Assembly: GCA_003116975.1 (NCBI GenBank)
Contig: BGKB01000115.1
Coordinates: 68,430 to 132,429 of the forward strand
Direction of reading: 5' to 3'
Origin: Aurantiochytrium sp. KH105
Taxonomy: Eukaryota > Sar > Bigyra > Thraustochytrida > Thraustochytriidae
Length of the DNA: 64,000 nucleotides
Below, piece by piece: positions 10,333-20,938 of the stretch. A program made the translations under genes and the position numbers. The number at the start of each line of letters is the position of its first letter. Positions within the stretch are counted from its first letter, which is position 1. The notes under the pieces were generated by a model. That model made no database searches, was not told the DNA's origin, and worked only from the letters and a program-made list of their open reading frames with translations.

Positions 10333-11367
10333 CCTCGCCCGCCCTCGCTCGCTCTCTCCCTCGCTGCGCGGGCCCGGACGCGCGCTCGAAGACCTCGCTC
10401 GCGCTGCCAGCCTCGCTCGACGCGCGCACGATTCGAGTTTGCTTGTCGTGGACTCGGCGCGTGCAAGGGCTGCCTGCGCCATTCCCCACTTGCGGCCGCC
10501 ACGATAGGCCCTTCCCCGCGGCCCATTCTGCACTTGCGCGCGACTGGACACAGCCGGGGACACGGGCCCGCGAGCCGCACTTGCGCCGCCGCCCTCCACA
10601 GTGGCCTATCCCCCCCGCGCAAGTGCGGAATGCGCGCTCGTGACTGCGACTTTCGCGCCGCCTTCTTCCTTCCCGTTCGCCCGCCGCGCAGGCAGCCGGC
10701 CGGAGAGCGGCGGAAAAGCGTTGCGCAAAAGTGCGTTACGCCGCGTTAGCCGGCCGGCCAGCTCCGGCGGGGAGGCCAGGCGCCGCCGCGGCGCTTGCGC
10801 GAGGTCCCGGCGCCGAGAGGCACGGCGCGCGGGGACATGCCATGCTGCTGTTTTTTGCGCGCGCGGAGAGACCGAACCGAACTCGGGCCGAATTCGGTCG
10901 AAGCGCGACGAAAGCAGAAAGAACCAGGAAAGGCCAGACGAGACGGCGCGAGTTGAGTTGAGGCGCGGGGAGAAGAGCAAAGGAAAGAATAAGGAAGTAG
11001 CCAGCTGCAGCGCCGCGCGCGCTCACAGTCAGGCCCGCTACCCTTTTTCTTACGATTCGTAAAGTATGCTCCGCTGTCTCCTTTGAGAACTTTCGAGGCG
11101 ATTTTCAGAGAAAGAAAGTGCGTGCATCGTCTCCCTACTTGGTTGGTTTAGGCCAAGGCCTACTATACGTAGAGTAACAATTTTAATGATAAAGAGTCAG
11201 CCAGCTGGTCAAAATCGAAAGCTCCCCGGTAGGTCCGAGCAGGATCGAGTCGGCCGTGCTGGCTTCTCTATTTCCGAGCCAAAGAGCGGGACCGCGTCGC
11301 CACGCTGGCTTGGCCAGCCAGCCAGCCTCGCCAGCCCGCCGAAACGCTTCGCCCAGGCTGGCCCGCC
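10333..11367. other. Divergent intergenic region (PDZ gene / F-box gene)
   Basis: This is about 1 kb of GC-rich DNA between two outward-facing genes. It should contain both promoters. The reading frames across it are Arg/Ala-rich and do not look coding. The part nearest the F-box gene (11050-11220) is AT-richer. Confidence 0.5.
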
Positions 11368-12450
11368 ATGGCTGCGCGAAGAGTTGGTGTCACGGCAGAC
11401 GCGCTGACGCAAAGTCCCGTGAATGAACGCCTGCCATCGGAAACCTTGCACGCCGTTCTCGAGTGGCTCTCGCCTCTGCAGCTCATCGCATCCGCCAATC
11501 TCGTCTGCAAAAGGTGGGAAAAGGCATCCAATGCAGTGCTCGCGGCGACTGCGCCAAAAGTGCGTGCCGAAATTGACCACGGAAACGCGCGACGCTTGTG
11601 CCTTCGGTGTTCTCGATCTTTGACAGTGCTTGACGAGTGCCCCATTCCGGTACACATCAACAAGACACTTGCTGCCAAACATGGCCAACAGACAAAATAC
11701 GGTGCCATCTGCTGGGGCAAGACGCGCGGTTCCATCGCCGCTGTTATCCAAGGCGAGTCATGCATACATCTCTTGCGTGTGAATAAGCGTGGTAAACTCC
11801 AATACAGTCGCATGATACCACTAAAGGCTGTCAACCCTGTTGGCATTGCCTTTTTGCGCAAACGTGATCGCTTCGCCGTTGCCGACGCTGCTACACCAGC
11901 CCTGCTCGTTATGAGCCCAGACGGCCGTGAAGACGCGCGTATCATGCTGTCGTCCCCGTGCACATCCTTGGCCCTCGATGAACGTGGCGCTAACTTGAGC
12001 GTCTACCTCACCTGTGACGCTGAGCCCTGGGCTCGCGAACCACAACTTGATCTTGCATCCGTCAATCTCGCAGCTCTCGCGCGCGACGCCTCCGCAGAAC
12101 TCTACGCCTTGCGTCCAACTGGTTCTCTCGTGCGCGTCAATCTCCTCTCAGGCGTCGTGGAAACCATTCAAACCGACTTGTGCCGACCTGTCAGCTGCGC
12201 GCTTAGCGCAACGGACTCGGGTCTGTACCTGACACATTTTGTTGGCCGTGAGAAGCGAGCGCTTGTACACATTGAGACCGACGCTCGGGTAGACTCCACG
12301 CCTCTTTCTATCGTTGCCACGGACGACACAAAGCCATGGCACGTGCTCGATACAAGCCAAGATCATCCCGAGACCTTTCCGCTAAATATTTTCTCAGCGT
12401 TGGCGCACCTTCCTCTCTCAAGAGAGAGAGAGGCCGAAAGGCCGCGGTAG
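11368..12450 (+). CDS. F-box protein with beta-propeller-like C-terminus
   Basis: The 360-residue protein begins with an F-box at about 20-54 (LPSETLHAVLEWLSPLQLIA, then VCKRW). This motif normally docks a protein on Skp1 within an SCF ubiquitin ligase. The remainder has short beta-strand-like repeats with VAD, VMSPDG and LYALRPTGSLVRVNLLSG, suggesting an NHL- or WD-like propeller as the substrate-binding part. The ATG at 11368 sits in a GCCATGG context. The last residues (LSREREAERPR) derive from a GA microsatellite, so the exact C-terminus may vary. The gene is convergent with the exostosin gene and its stop is only 57 bp away. The substrate cannot be deduced. Confidence 0.75.
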   Translation: MAARRVGVTADALTQSPVNERLPSETLHAVLEWLSPLQLIASANLVCKRWEKASNAVLAATAPKVRAEIDHGNARRLCLRCSRSLTVLDECPIPVHINKTLAAKHGQQTKYGAICWGKTRGSIAAVIQGESCIHLLRVNKRGKLQYSRMIPLKAVNPVGIAFLRKRDRFAVADAATPALLVMSPDGREDARIMLSSPCTSLALDERGANLSVYLTCDAEPWAREPQLDLASVNLAALARDASAELYALRPTGSLVRVNLLSGVVETIQTDLCRPVSCALSATDSGLYLTHFVGREKRALVHIETDARVDSTPLSIVATDDTKPWHVLDTSQDHPETFPLNIFSALAHLPLSREREAERPR

Positions 12451-12507
12451 ACCCATCAACATTCTAGACACACAAGCTCAGATCATTGTCATTATAGTTC
12501 TTCTTGT

Positions 12508-14304
12508 TCACGTGGCAGGTTTTTGCAAAGGCGCGCTATACGCGGCGTCGTCGAGATAGGTGCGAATGCTAGGAATCGACCGCGTCGAAGTAAATTTGCC
12601 TGACTCGCTGCGATCCGAAAAACGCAAGGTCATCACCGTCTCGAATTGGGTCGCCACCTTGGTCATAAACTTGCTGTACCACTCCATAGTGTCCATTTGC
12701 ATTTGCTGTATCCTCTCGGGGTGCTGCAAAATGTATTCCAGATACGCCGGCAGCTCGGTCCACGAATTGAGAAATACAAAGGGAGCACCTTGCGTAATCA
12801 ATGGCAAAAAGGCCCCTTCACACTCGTGCGAGCGATAATACTCGTCGAGGACGACAATGGGGATCGATCCAGCCTCGCACGCCTCGTAGATGCGGTACGC
12901 CTCCGGATTGTGGCCCTGTGGGCACAACGTAAAGACCGAGTCAACCAAAATCTGCTTGTACTCCACCGGGGTAATGTACCCGTTGGCTCGCGTGAGTTGC
13001 TTCTTCCACTTGGACACTACCCAAACAAAAGACGGGTACTTTTCACTCGAAGGACCAAGCTCCTTGACGAGCACCTTGCGCGAGAGCGACGTCAGACTGC
13101 CCATAAAGTTGAACTTGTACTTGCGCTCCCTCACCAGACGCACGTCGTTGGCGTACACGCGTTTGAACTCCTCGCGAGGACCCAAAGGCAGGTAGATGGG
13201 CGAGCCTTGCGAAGCATTCACCACCTTCGGACCCGCATACATGCGAAAATGCGCACGGTCGTAGGTGTGTAGCGCGCGGCAAAACTCATCGCCTGTAGCA
13301 ACGAGAACGTCATAATTTTCCACGCCATTGGAAAGAACTTGCTCAAAACGCTCATGCTGGAAATTCTTGATTCGCTCCAGCAAATGCACTGTTGGGCTCA
13401 AATCCGGGTCGCAGCGCGCATGGCTTCGCGCCTCCTCGGGTGACGAGCACTTTCCCTCGTGCTGACAGTCCGTCGAACGCATGATCACATAGTTGTAGTC
13501 GCCCGAGGCAAACATGGACATAAAGTTTGTGCGAAAGAGCGAGTCTTGTCGAGGCGTACGGGTGTACACGCAGACAGTCTTGCGTTTATGCACATTCTTG
13601 TAAAAGACCGCTACATCTCGCGGGAACACGCGCGGCAGATCCTGTCGCGTTTGCGGTACCCTGTCGCGAAGAACTGACTTGTAAGCGTTCGTCAAGGTTC
13701 CATTGACGAGAAAGATGGCGTCCTTTACCGGGTCCACGCCCGGAATATCGTATGTAGAGAACGGCGACGAGACCTTCTGACTTGCTAGCGCGAGGATCGC
13801 GGATGACACCATCTCGTCAGCCTCAATATCCGGCGTCTCTTCTAGCAGCGCTGCGAGGGCTTCCGGCGACAGCTGCGACTGGGGCACAACTTCGTCGTCA
13901 TCCTCACTGGCGAGATCGTTGCCATCAATGTTCGAATCAGAATCCCCAACGGCGTTGCTTGATGACTCCTTGGCATCCCAGTCGTCCGGCAAAAGGTCCT
14001 TATTCTCCTGCGCCGGGTGCGGCTGAGTTTGCGCATCTGCGAGCACCTCCGTCTGGCCCGGATACTGGCCTGTACGCTGCCATTCCTCGAGAGGGGCCGT
14101 CTCGGAGCCACGTTGCGCCATGACAAAGGAGAGCACGTACAAAATGAGCAAGAGTGACATCAAGATGCCAATGACCTTGACTTTGGTCACCCAGTCATCC
14201 TTTTGGTCTTTCCCTTCCGCGCGTTGTTTCCGCCTGCCGCCCAGCACGCCTTCTGCGAAAAAGTCGCGCGCTCCTGCCGCGGCACGGTTGACGCCCGCCT
14301 TCAT
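12508..14304 (-). CDS. Exostosin-family (GT47) glycosyltransferase, type II membrane protein
   Basis: The 598-residue protein has a short basic cytosolic tail, one transmembrane helix (about 44-64), an acidic stem (about 70-175) and a C-terminal exostosin-like catalytic region. This is the standard design of a Golgi GT47 enzyme. Diagnostic features in the C-terminal third are VDSVFTLCPQGHNPEAYRIY, then EACEAGSIPIVVLDEYY, matching the exostosin signature of a Cys-Pro-x-G loop followed by an acidic residue and a G-x-I-P-V segment. GT47 members transfer sugars such as GlcA, Gal, Xyl or Ara in polysaccharide or glycoprotein synthesis; donor and acceptor cannot be told here. The ATG at 14304 is the first methionine. 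It is unlikely to be a true EXT heparan synthase because the second (GT64) domain is absent. Confidence 0.88.
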   Translation of the reverse strand: MKAGVNRAAAGARDFFAEGVLGGRRKQRAEGKDQKDDWVTKVKVIGILMSLLLILYVLSFVMAQRGSETAPLEEWQRTGQYPGQTEVLADAQTQPHPAQENKDLLPDDWDAKESSSNAVGDSDSNIDGNDLASEDDDEVVPQSQLSPEALAALLEETPDIEADEMVSSAILALASQKVSSPFSTYDIPGVDPVKDAIFLVNGTLTNAYKSVLRDRVPQTRQDLPRVFPRDVAVFYKNVHKRKTVCVYTRTPRQDSLFRTNFMSMFASGDYNYVIMRSTDCQHEGKCSSPEEARSHARCDPDLSPTVHLLERIKNFQHERFEQVLSNGVENYDVLVATGDEFCRALHTYDRAHFRMYAGPKVVNASQGSPIYLPLGPREEFKRVYANDVRLVRERKYKFNFMGSLTSLSRKVLVKELGPSSEKYPSFVWVVSKWKKQLTRANGYITPVEYKQILVDSVFTLCPQGHNPEAYRIYEACEAGSIPIVVLDEYYRSHECEGAFLPLITQGAPFVFLNSWTELPAYLEYILQHPERIQQMQMDTMEWYSKFMTKVATQFETVMTLRFSDRSESGKFTSTRSIPSIRTYLDDAAYSAPLQKPAT

Positions 14305-14858
14305 TCTTGCCGGCTCTCTTCCAGCGCGTTGTCAAGACGCAAAGACTTGACCTCGCGTGGACCGGGAGTAAGGGGGCACGGCTTGATGGCGCTGCCGAGG
14401 GCACCCCGCGTGCCGTCGCAGCCACGAAGAAACCCCCGCCAGAGAGAAGAAAGAAACTCCGTTCAAGCTTTGGCGTCTCGCTTGGGATCGAATTCATCTT
14501 TTCCTGTTAGTGTTAGTAGGATCTGGCTGAGCAAACTAGATAGAGGAGAGGGAGATAGAGATGGAAAGCACATCTGTGGCCAACCGAAAGGAGACTCAGC
14601 ATCAATCACTTTGGCAATCGATCAACGTCGATCGGCGCTCGATAGTGCATCAAAACGAAAGAGCTAAAAAGATCAACAAAAGGATAAAATAAAAGTCTCA
14701 TACAAGAGTTGGTAGGCCTTTGCGACTTGGATTAGCGGGCGAGCTTTCATTCGCCTGCCAGTCTGCCTGCCTGCTAGTCTGCCTGCCACAAGAACATGTT
14801 TTGTACTCATCTTGACGTAACAGCAGCGACGACACCGTCAGTATTTACTCCAGCAGAG
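14305..14858. other. Intergenic region upstream of the GT47 gene
   Basis: No gene is seen. The spacer should hold the promoter of the GT47 gene and the 3' end of the amidase gene. It becomes AT-richer after about 14,500 and contains a short CTGCCTGC-type repeat near 14755-14790. Confidence 0.5.
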
Positions 14859-17795
14859 CTACGGCGAGCACAGCTCACGATCGCTGGCAAGACAGGATTC
14901 GCGCACAGGCCCATTGGCCGTCGCATTTTTTAGAGACATGGCAAAATACTCGCCTAGAGACCAGGGCTGCACCATGTTGTCGTAATGGCGCGAGAACGGA
15001 GAACCACTTTGACCAAGGGCATTGACAATGACGGATGCGCCGTCGTCGCCGCTAGCGTCTTTGCCCATGGACATGACTGCTCGAAATGAAGAACCCGCGC
15101 GCTGCTCAAAACTCGGATACGACGACGAGCCGACATTGACAGTCACGTCATCTCCGCCATGCGGCACACGTCGCGAAAAGAGGCAGTCCAAAGGCGTCCC
15201 GGCAAAAAGTTGCGACGCAAAGCAGGTCTCGTGCATTCCAACCGTGCCCCAGGGCTTGACCTTGCCCTCGGCGAGGAGCAAGGCGACGCGCTCCAGCGCA
15301 GCTGTTGCATAGGAGAGACAATCCGCGTCGCTCATGTTTTGCGCGCAAACACTTCCAACGTCTTTAGTGCCATTCGCTGCAGCACGACGAAAGGCAAATG
15401 AGGTGAACAAGGGCACGGTCCAGTACTTGACGCCAGTCTCAGCCTGTGTACTTTGTACAAGCTCCTCGTTCCAAAGGTTGAAAAGACTCGCCTCCACCGA
15501 GCTCACCTTCATCCGATGAGACTTCCAGTCCTCATTCGATGCATGGACGAGAAGATCACACAAATCAACGGCTTCTGGGGCGTTTGACTGACGGCAGGCC
15601 TCGGCCAACACCTCTTGCAATTCTGCCGCGTAAAGACTTGACACATCTTGCTGCACTGCCTGCATGCTTGCAACAGAATGTTTGCCTTGAGGATGAGCGA
15701 GAAGCTCGGTAATACGTTTGGCCCGGTACCCATCCGTCGAATCAAAGTCGCAAGTGGGCGTCAGGGGAAAGCATGGGGGCTGGACGCGATTGTTTGCCGT
15801 CGCCACAAAGCCCTGCTTTGGATTTTTAACCCAAGGCAGGTCCTCAAAGGCAAAATAGTGTTGAGCGCCCCAGTCGTACGAGCCGTTTCCAGGTACAGGA
15901 AAGACGCCAGTGTGGCCCTTTACACGCATAGGAAATCGACCCGTCATCTGGTACGCAATATCCTTGTGTGTAGCCATGACAAAATTCTGGCCTGGAGCCA
16001 CAAGGTACTTGAGCGCATCCGTGCGAGCCTCGTCGATTGTGCGGGCACGACACATGCGCATGAAAGCCACAAGAGTGGTGTCAAAATGCTCTGGCTCGTC
16101 GGCCAAAAGCGAGGTCCACCGCAGCGCAACCGTATTATTGCCCAGTCGCGTCGCAGCGTCTCCCACTCGCGTTCTCAAAATCGTGTCGGGGAGGTTGTGA
16201 TCGGAAATAACAGGGCCGTAGTGCGGTGCGGTGCGAATGGCCACACGACGAAGGGCTGACTCGCCTGCAACGCCAAGGCTCTCTGTACGGGTTTGTAAGA
16301 GCACCTTTGAACCATTGTGCATGTAGGCGGATCCGGAGTCTACGGTTTGCAAGACAAAAAGATCCTGAACATCGGCTCCGGTGTTGGTGACGCCCCAAGC
16401 CAGATGGGCATTGCGACCCAATACGACAAAGGGAACTCCAAGAAAGCATGCGCCAATCACATTGACATCTTGGGCTGGGTCTTTGAGATGCATGAGTAGC
16501 CAGACATTTGGGGCCGTCAACTCAAGGTGCGGGTCATTGGCCAACAAAGGCGCTCCGCTTTGCGAAAGGTCACCGCTCACGACCCAATTGTTGGAAGCGC
16601 CCGAAATGCCAAGGGCGTTTCCCGGGCGAAAATCCCACACTGACCTCGAGGATTTCGCCAGGTCCCTCTTGGAGCCGGCCTGCGTGGCGCGAAGGGAATT
16701 GAGCCAAGCCTTCATTTCTGGGTCTTCCATGCAAGTGGCATTGTCGTGGCTCGTGTGAGGATCCTGACAAACGTCTTCGGGCTGCAAAATGGTCGGGAAG
16801 TCGGTGAGGTCAAAGGCGGGAAGCAGCTCGTTCACACGGTCCACAGAGAGGCCCTGATCGGCAATGAGCTTGAAGCGCATCATCTCGCGTTGCAAGTTGC
16901 CCGACAGCCCATAGGACATGACCAAGACCCAAGCGATCGAATCTGCAGGAGTCCACGGTTCCAACTGCCAAGGAAAGGGAGTCTGAAAGAGAAAGGAGAG
17001 CAAGATGAGCTCGAGTGGCGCAGAGAATCGCTGCTGAGACGTAAAAAAGTGATTGACGCCGTCACAGAATCGCCCAAGATTTAGAATCTCTTCCTCAAAG
17101 CGCGGGTCTTCTCGCATGCGCGCATACGTTTGCTCTGCAACTCGCCCAAAACCGAGCGTGCGAAAGAGAGTGTCTTGAGGCACAGCTGCAGCGCCCGCAA
17201 CCTCTGCGAGCTGTCCGCGTGCCAAGCGGCGCTGGAACTCCATTTGAAAGGTGCGCGTTTGAGCCATGACGAGGCCCTGCGCGAAAAAAAGATCCCCTGC
17301 GTCATCGGAGCTTGACTCAATGTGGACAATTCCGGTCCCGTCTTCTATATATACCTTGACAACGCCCGAAATGTCGGCGTCAGGACCAAGAGAGAAGGCT
17401 TCCGAGATCAACGCGCGCTTGTAGATCCAAATGGATAGGGTTACAGTGAGCAGCGCGCACAAGGTCCCAAAGAAGAGCGCAAATCGTTGACAACAGGTGC
17501 GTGGTCCCCCTTTTCTCAAGATAACAACAACGAAACTTGCATCCCCGATCGCAAGGATACTTAGCGCAACGCCGAACGCGCGAGGGCAGAGTAACGCCAA
17601 ATGTAGCGTATGACCCGCAAGATAGAACCACGCCACGGCGCAAAGCGTCGCTGCTACCTTGGCAATCGTGACATGTTTCCCATTTCTGCGCGGCTCCTCC
17701 ACGGCCGTAAGGCCTGCGAACTTGCGCTCTTTGCTTCCCTCTGGATCGAGCAGGCGCGCGTACACCGCGACGTCCGCGCTGCTGTTTGACAGCAT
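14859..17795 (-). CDS. Membrane-anchored penicillin-amidase (S45) family N-terminal-nucleophile hydrolase
   Basis: The 978-residue protein belongs to the penicillin acylase family, whose members cleave amide bonds (penicillins, acyl-homoserine lactones, N-acyl amino compounds) after self-processing into two chains. The sequence shows GASNNWVVSG with the predicted nucleophile Ser401 after Gly399-Ala400, followed by LLANDPHLEL (417-426), the classic S45 pair. An alpha-chain-like segment lies upstream, including GIVHIESSSDDAGDLFFAQG (about 155-174) and MEFQRRLARGQLAEVAG (185-201). The N-terminal 130 residues contain about three hydrophobic helices (roughly 47-70, 73-94, 106-126), so the catalytic part is probably held at a membrane, facing the lumen or outside. 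Bacterial relatives usually have only a signal peptide. The real substrate is unknown. Confidence 0.9.
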   Translation of the reverse strand: MLSNSSADVAVYARLLDPEGSKERKFAGLTAVEEPRRNGKHVTIAKVAATLCAVAWFYLAGHTLHLALLCPRAFGVALSILAIGDASFVVVILRKGGPRTCCQRFALFFGTLCALLTVTLSIWIYKRALISEAFSLGPDADISGVVKVYIEDGTGIVHIESSSDDAGDLFFAQGLVMAQTRTFQMEFQRRLARGQLAEVAGAAAVPQDTLFRTLGFGRVAEQTYARMREDPRFEEEILNLGRFCDGVNHFFTSQQRFSAPLELILLSFLFQTPFPWQLEPWTPADSIAWVLVMSYGLSGNLQREMMRFKLIADQGLSVDRVNELLPAFDLTDFPTILQPEDVCQDPHTSHDNATCMEDPEMKAWLNSLRATQAGSKRDLAKSSRSVWDFRPGNALGISGASNNWVVSGDLSQSGAPLLANDPHLELTAPNVWLLMHLKDPAQDVNVIGACFLGVPFVVLGRNAHLAWGVTNTGADVQDLFVLQTVDSGSAYMHNGSKVLLQTRTESLGVAGESALRRVAIRTAPHYGPVISDHNLPDTILRTRVGDAATRLGNNTVALRWTSLLADEPEHFDTTLVAFMRMCRARTIDEARTDALKYLVAPGQNFVMATHKDIAYQMTGRFPMRVKGHTGVFPVPGNGSYDWGAQHYFAFEDLPWVKNPKQGFVATANNRVQPPCFPLTPTCDFDSTDGYRAKRITELLAHPQGKHSVASMQAVQQDVSSLYAAELQEVLAEACRQSNAPEAVDLCDLLVHASNEDWKSHRMKVSSVEASLFNLWNEELVQSTQAETGVKYWTVPLFTSFAFRRAAANGTKDVGSVCAQNMSDADCLSYATAALERVALLLAEGKVKPWGTVGMHETCFASQLFAGTPLDCLFSRRVPHGGDDVTVNVGSSSYPSFEQRAGSSFRAVMSMGKDASGDDGASVIVNALGQSGSPFSRHYDNMVQPWSLGEYFAMSLKNATANGPVRESCLASDRELCSP

Positions 17796-18021
17796 GATCT
17801 CACAGACGCGAACCTTCTTCCAGCGACGCTAGCGTATCTAGCGCTTGATTGTTCATTCGTTCGTTTGAGCTTTGCAGGGACTCCAAAAAAAAAAAAAATG
17901 ACCGTGAAAAATCTGTCATTTTCTGGTCGCTTGCATGTCGGAAAGAGAAGAACAAAAGGGATGCAATGCCGTCCACTGACATGAAAACAAATCGATACGC
18001 TCTGAGCTTATGCTAGACGTT

Positions 18022-19194
18022 TTATGTGTGCCCTGTGAGGCGGAGTCTTTCGTTCTCCTCCTCAAGCTCGTGGACCTTTTCCAAGGCTTCGCAGAGATCC
18101 TTGTACAGAGCCTTGCTACGGAGATGCTCGTCAGGATTAAGACTAAGCGTAGACTGAGTTGACTGGTCCGGAAGCTCTGATTCGAGGTCGAGAAAAAATC
18201 GCTCAAAAATTGGGAGAATGCTGCTCTTACGACGCGAATCATGTGGACCCGCGGTGCTCGCCCGAGTTGGTTCGTTTGTTTTCTTTTTGGCGTCAAAGGA
18301 CTGTATCTTTGGAGCATCAATCTCCGAGAATCGTTGCATGTCGACGCGGGCAATTGTTGCATGATCAAAAACCGATACACGATGAGAGGGTCGAAAGCTT
18401 TTCCGCGTTGAAGCTGGACGCTGCGATGTTCCCGTCTTGCTCTCTTTCGAGAGGGCCCCCTGCCGCAATTTTGCTTCAAGGGCAGAAATCTTTTTCTTGA
18501 GATCTTGCTTTTCGAGGTCGTCAAGCTCTGTCTTCATACGCCAAAGCTCGAGAAGTGCCTCCCCCCGCTCGAAATTAGATACCATGACTTGCCGAACAAG
18601 TTCATGAAAGCCCATGTATTGAATACTCTGTAGATCCTCGACGGCATCTTCTGGAAGGACGCGGCCAGAGCCTTGCTCGACCCGCGTATTCATAAAGTGA
18701 ACCCATCGCTTGACGCTTTCGACGTCAACGTGACCTTGCGGGGCTGCATTGTATCCCGGCTGTTCTAAAATGCTTGCAAGTGGCCATACAGAGCTACCTG
18801 GTGCATTTGCGCGAACCAGCGACTCAGGAGGAATGAGCGATTCTGGAATGTTACGCTCATCGAATAAGACAGGAAGTACACTACCCAGTGACGAGGATGA
18901 GGACGATAATAATGAATGCGAGCCACGCGAATTTTGGTTTTTCCTTTTGGCACGACCGACACTCCTTGCATTGTCTCGAGGGGGCGCGGCGAATGACAGC
19001 GAGGACAAAGATCCTTTCATTGTAGGAGAAGGTAGCAGTCTATGATTTCCCGAACTTGGACCCAGACCTTCCCTCTGGACTTCGCCGTCAGAGACGTCAT
19101 CTGAAGCTGGTAAAGCGCGTTTGCGACGGCGTCTTCGTTCTTCCTTTACCACGTTTGTATTCTTGTAGAACGGGTATGGCTCGCGCTGCCGCAT
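18022..19194 (-). CDS. Coiled-coil protein of unknown function
   Basis: I do not recognise this 390-residue protein. It starts with a very basic cluster (EERRRRRKRAL, about 18-28) that could be a nuclear localisation signal, followed by a Ser-rich low-complexity region. A helical section near residues 205-255 contains LLELWRMKTELDDLEKQDLK and further heptads, and a second coil lies at the extreme C-terminus (LCEALEKVHELEEENERLRL). This suggests a dimerising scaffold or regulatory protein. The ATG at 19194 is the first in frame. The gene is divergent from the next gene, with 357 bp between starts. Confidence 0.65.
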   Translation of the reverse strand: MRQREPYPFYKNTNVVKEERRRRRKRALPASDDVSDGEVQREGLGPSSGNHRLLPSPTMKGSLSSLSFAAPPRDNARSVGRAKRKNQNSRGSHSLLSSSSSSLGSVLPVLFDERNIPESLIPPESLVRANAPGSSVWPLASILEQPGYNAAPQGHVDVESVKRWVHFMNTRVEQGSGRVLPEDAVEDLQSIQYMGFHELVRQVMVSNFERGEALLELWRMKTELDDLEKQDLKKKISALEAKLRQGALSKESKTGTSQRPASTRKSFRPSHRVSVFDHATIARVDMQRFSEIDAPKIQSFDAKKKTNEPTRASTAGPHDSRRKSSILPIFERFFLDLESELPDQSTQSTLSLNPDEHLRSKALYKDLCEALEKVHELEEENERLRLTGHT

Positions 19195-19551
19195 CTTTTG
19201 TTTTCCAACGCACAGTCGACGTTCTGACTGAATGACTGTCTGTCGGTTTGTCTGTCTGCCCGGCGGTCCGTCCGCGCTCGCTCGCTCGCTCGCTCGCGAT
19301 CGATCGATTGGCTTACTTCGGGACCCACCAATGATCTGCCTTTGATCCTTCTCCTCTGTCTGGCTGGCCTTGCGGTCCTGCGAGGGTCCCTCATCCGAAG
19401 AATGGATGGGGATTGAAAGGGCTGCGCTGGGGACTCGGATTCATCTTTTGCAACGGATCGTTCGGTCCCAGGCCAGAATATAGTACCATTTCGAAGAAAA
19501 GGAGAGGCCCAGGCAAACTCGACCAGGCGGCAGAGCAGCCGTGCGAGGGAG
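19195..19551. promoter_or_regulatory. Short divergent promoter region
   Basis: This 357-bp spacer separates two outward-facing start codons, so it should hold both promoters. It contains a GCTC/GATC tetranucleotide run near 19275-19310. Confidence 0.45.
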
Positions 19552-20298
19552 ATGCAGACGCCAAGCGGAAGCGCCCGCAAGGGCAAAGGCAAGGCTAAGA
19601 GCAAAGGCAGGAGCACCGGCAAGGCGAGCTCGAACAAAAAGGGCAGACCAAACTCGGCGGCGGCGGCGGCGGCATCGTCGTCGAGATCTGCGTCGTCATC
19701 AGCACAGGCGAGCAGGCGGCCTCCGCCAACCAGCAGCAAAAAGAGTTTAGCAGCTCGTCTGCAGCAGCAAGTCACGAGATTTGACGAGATTCATGCGCGT
19801 CTCGCTGACGCTCTTGAAGACTTTCTGCGTGTTGCTGGCGATGGGCAATCTTATGGCACGGAGACGACGTTGATGGCAATGCACGACTTACCTGCCAAGT
19901 TTTCCGCACAGCTTGGCGGAGTGGATCGCCTCGACGCCAAGGCTGAGAAGCGCCGCGTCTTCGAGCTCACCAAGGGAGGATCTGAAACCCAAGATCAGCC
20001 CTTGGTGCGCGCGTCAGTCATGGAAGCCGAGAATCTGCTTTTTGAAATCAAAGGAGTCCTGCTCGCCGAACTTGAGCGCACTGTGAATTCCATGGCGCAG
20101 ATCTCAGTTGATAGCCAGGAGGCCGAAGGCAAACCACCTGCCCAATCATGGTCTGAGCAGCGTGAGATTGTGGAACGCTATTGTAGCGAGTACGAGCTTG
20201 CTGAGAGTGTCTGCGCGCCTCTGAACCGCGAGACCAACACGGATGTTTTGCGAACCCATATTCTGGCCCTTCGGAGCAGACCTTTTCTCAAAGCATGA
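19552..20298 (+). CDS. Hypothetical basic-tailed protein
   Basis: The 248-residue product is not recognised. Residues 1-65 are a low-complexity Lys/Ser/Ala-rich tail with an alanine run, likely disordered and possibly nuclear. Residues 66-248 look folded and mostly helical, including ARLQQQVTRFDEIHARLADA and VMEAENLLFEIKGVLLAELE. A small helical subunit of a nuclear complex is conceivable, but no family motif is visible. The ATG at 19552 is supported only by being the first suitable methionine before the folded part. Confidence 0.6.
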   Translation: MQTPSGSARKGKGKAKSKGRSTGKASSNKKGRPNSAAAAAASSSRSASSSAQASRRPPPTSSKKSLAARLQQQVTRFDEIHARLADALEDFLRVAGDGQSYGTETTLMAMHDLPAKFSAQLGGVDRLDAKAEKRRVFELTKGGSETQDQPLVRASVMEAENLLFEIKGVLLAELERTVNSMAQISVDSQEAEGKPPAQSWSEQREIVERYCSEYELAESVCAPLNRETNTDVLRTHILALRSRPFLKA

Positions 20299-20938
20299 GA
20301 AGCGCTCGCGCTTGGTGAGAACAAGGATGGTTGGTAAAGGGATAAGGATGGGGCTAACTGCGCGATTGTGAATTTTCAAAAACGTCAATGCTTCAGCCGA
20401 GGACAGAGGAGCTGTAGTTTCGCAGAAGATGGCGTTACCTCGTCAATGAATTCCATGACTGCGGTCTCTTTCTTCGGCTGAGGGCAAACGCGTGGCTGAT
20501 CAACAAGATATACCACTGCGTTTTAAGAACAATCATCGTGTCTTGGCGCTTCGGGACAGGTTCTTTCCTGAGGTATGGAGATCAATCGCGAAAACAGAAA
20601 AGTTCTCTGCATCGTCGTGATTTTAGCATCAAGGCGCTGCTATTCTCCGTACCTTCGAGAATGAGTAACGTCAAGCCCATGGAAAAGGGGTTCCCTCCCT
20701 TCCATTATCCTCCTACCTGCCCCCTCGTTCCGCGCGCGTGACTTTAAGAACGTGAACTGAAAGGCGCTTCCCACCATCTATCTGCCTGGCGTATTCAAAA
20801 GGAATGCGTTTCGAAAGAAATATCATGACGCTTCCTACTTCGCAAAGCAAGCTTGCATCAAACTCTTTTGATGGAGTGGCTTTACGGTGCAAGGTGGTAA
20901 TCGTATAGAGTATACCTTTTACATTATTTATTGTAAAT
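20299..20938. other. Convergent 3' intergenic region
   Basis: This spacer between two convergent genes is relatively AT-rich. No gene or repeat of note is visible. Confidence 0.6.

Noticed and set aside
14304-14500. Additional N-terminal exon for the GT47 gene
   Set aside because: The ATG at 14304 already gives a basic tail and transmembrane helix as expected for a type II Golgi enzyme, so no upstream exon is required.
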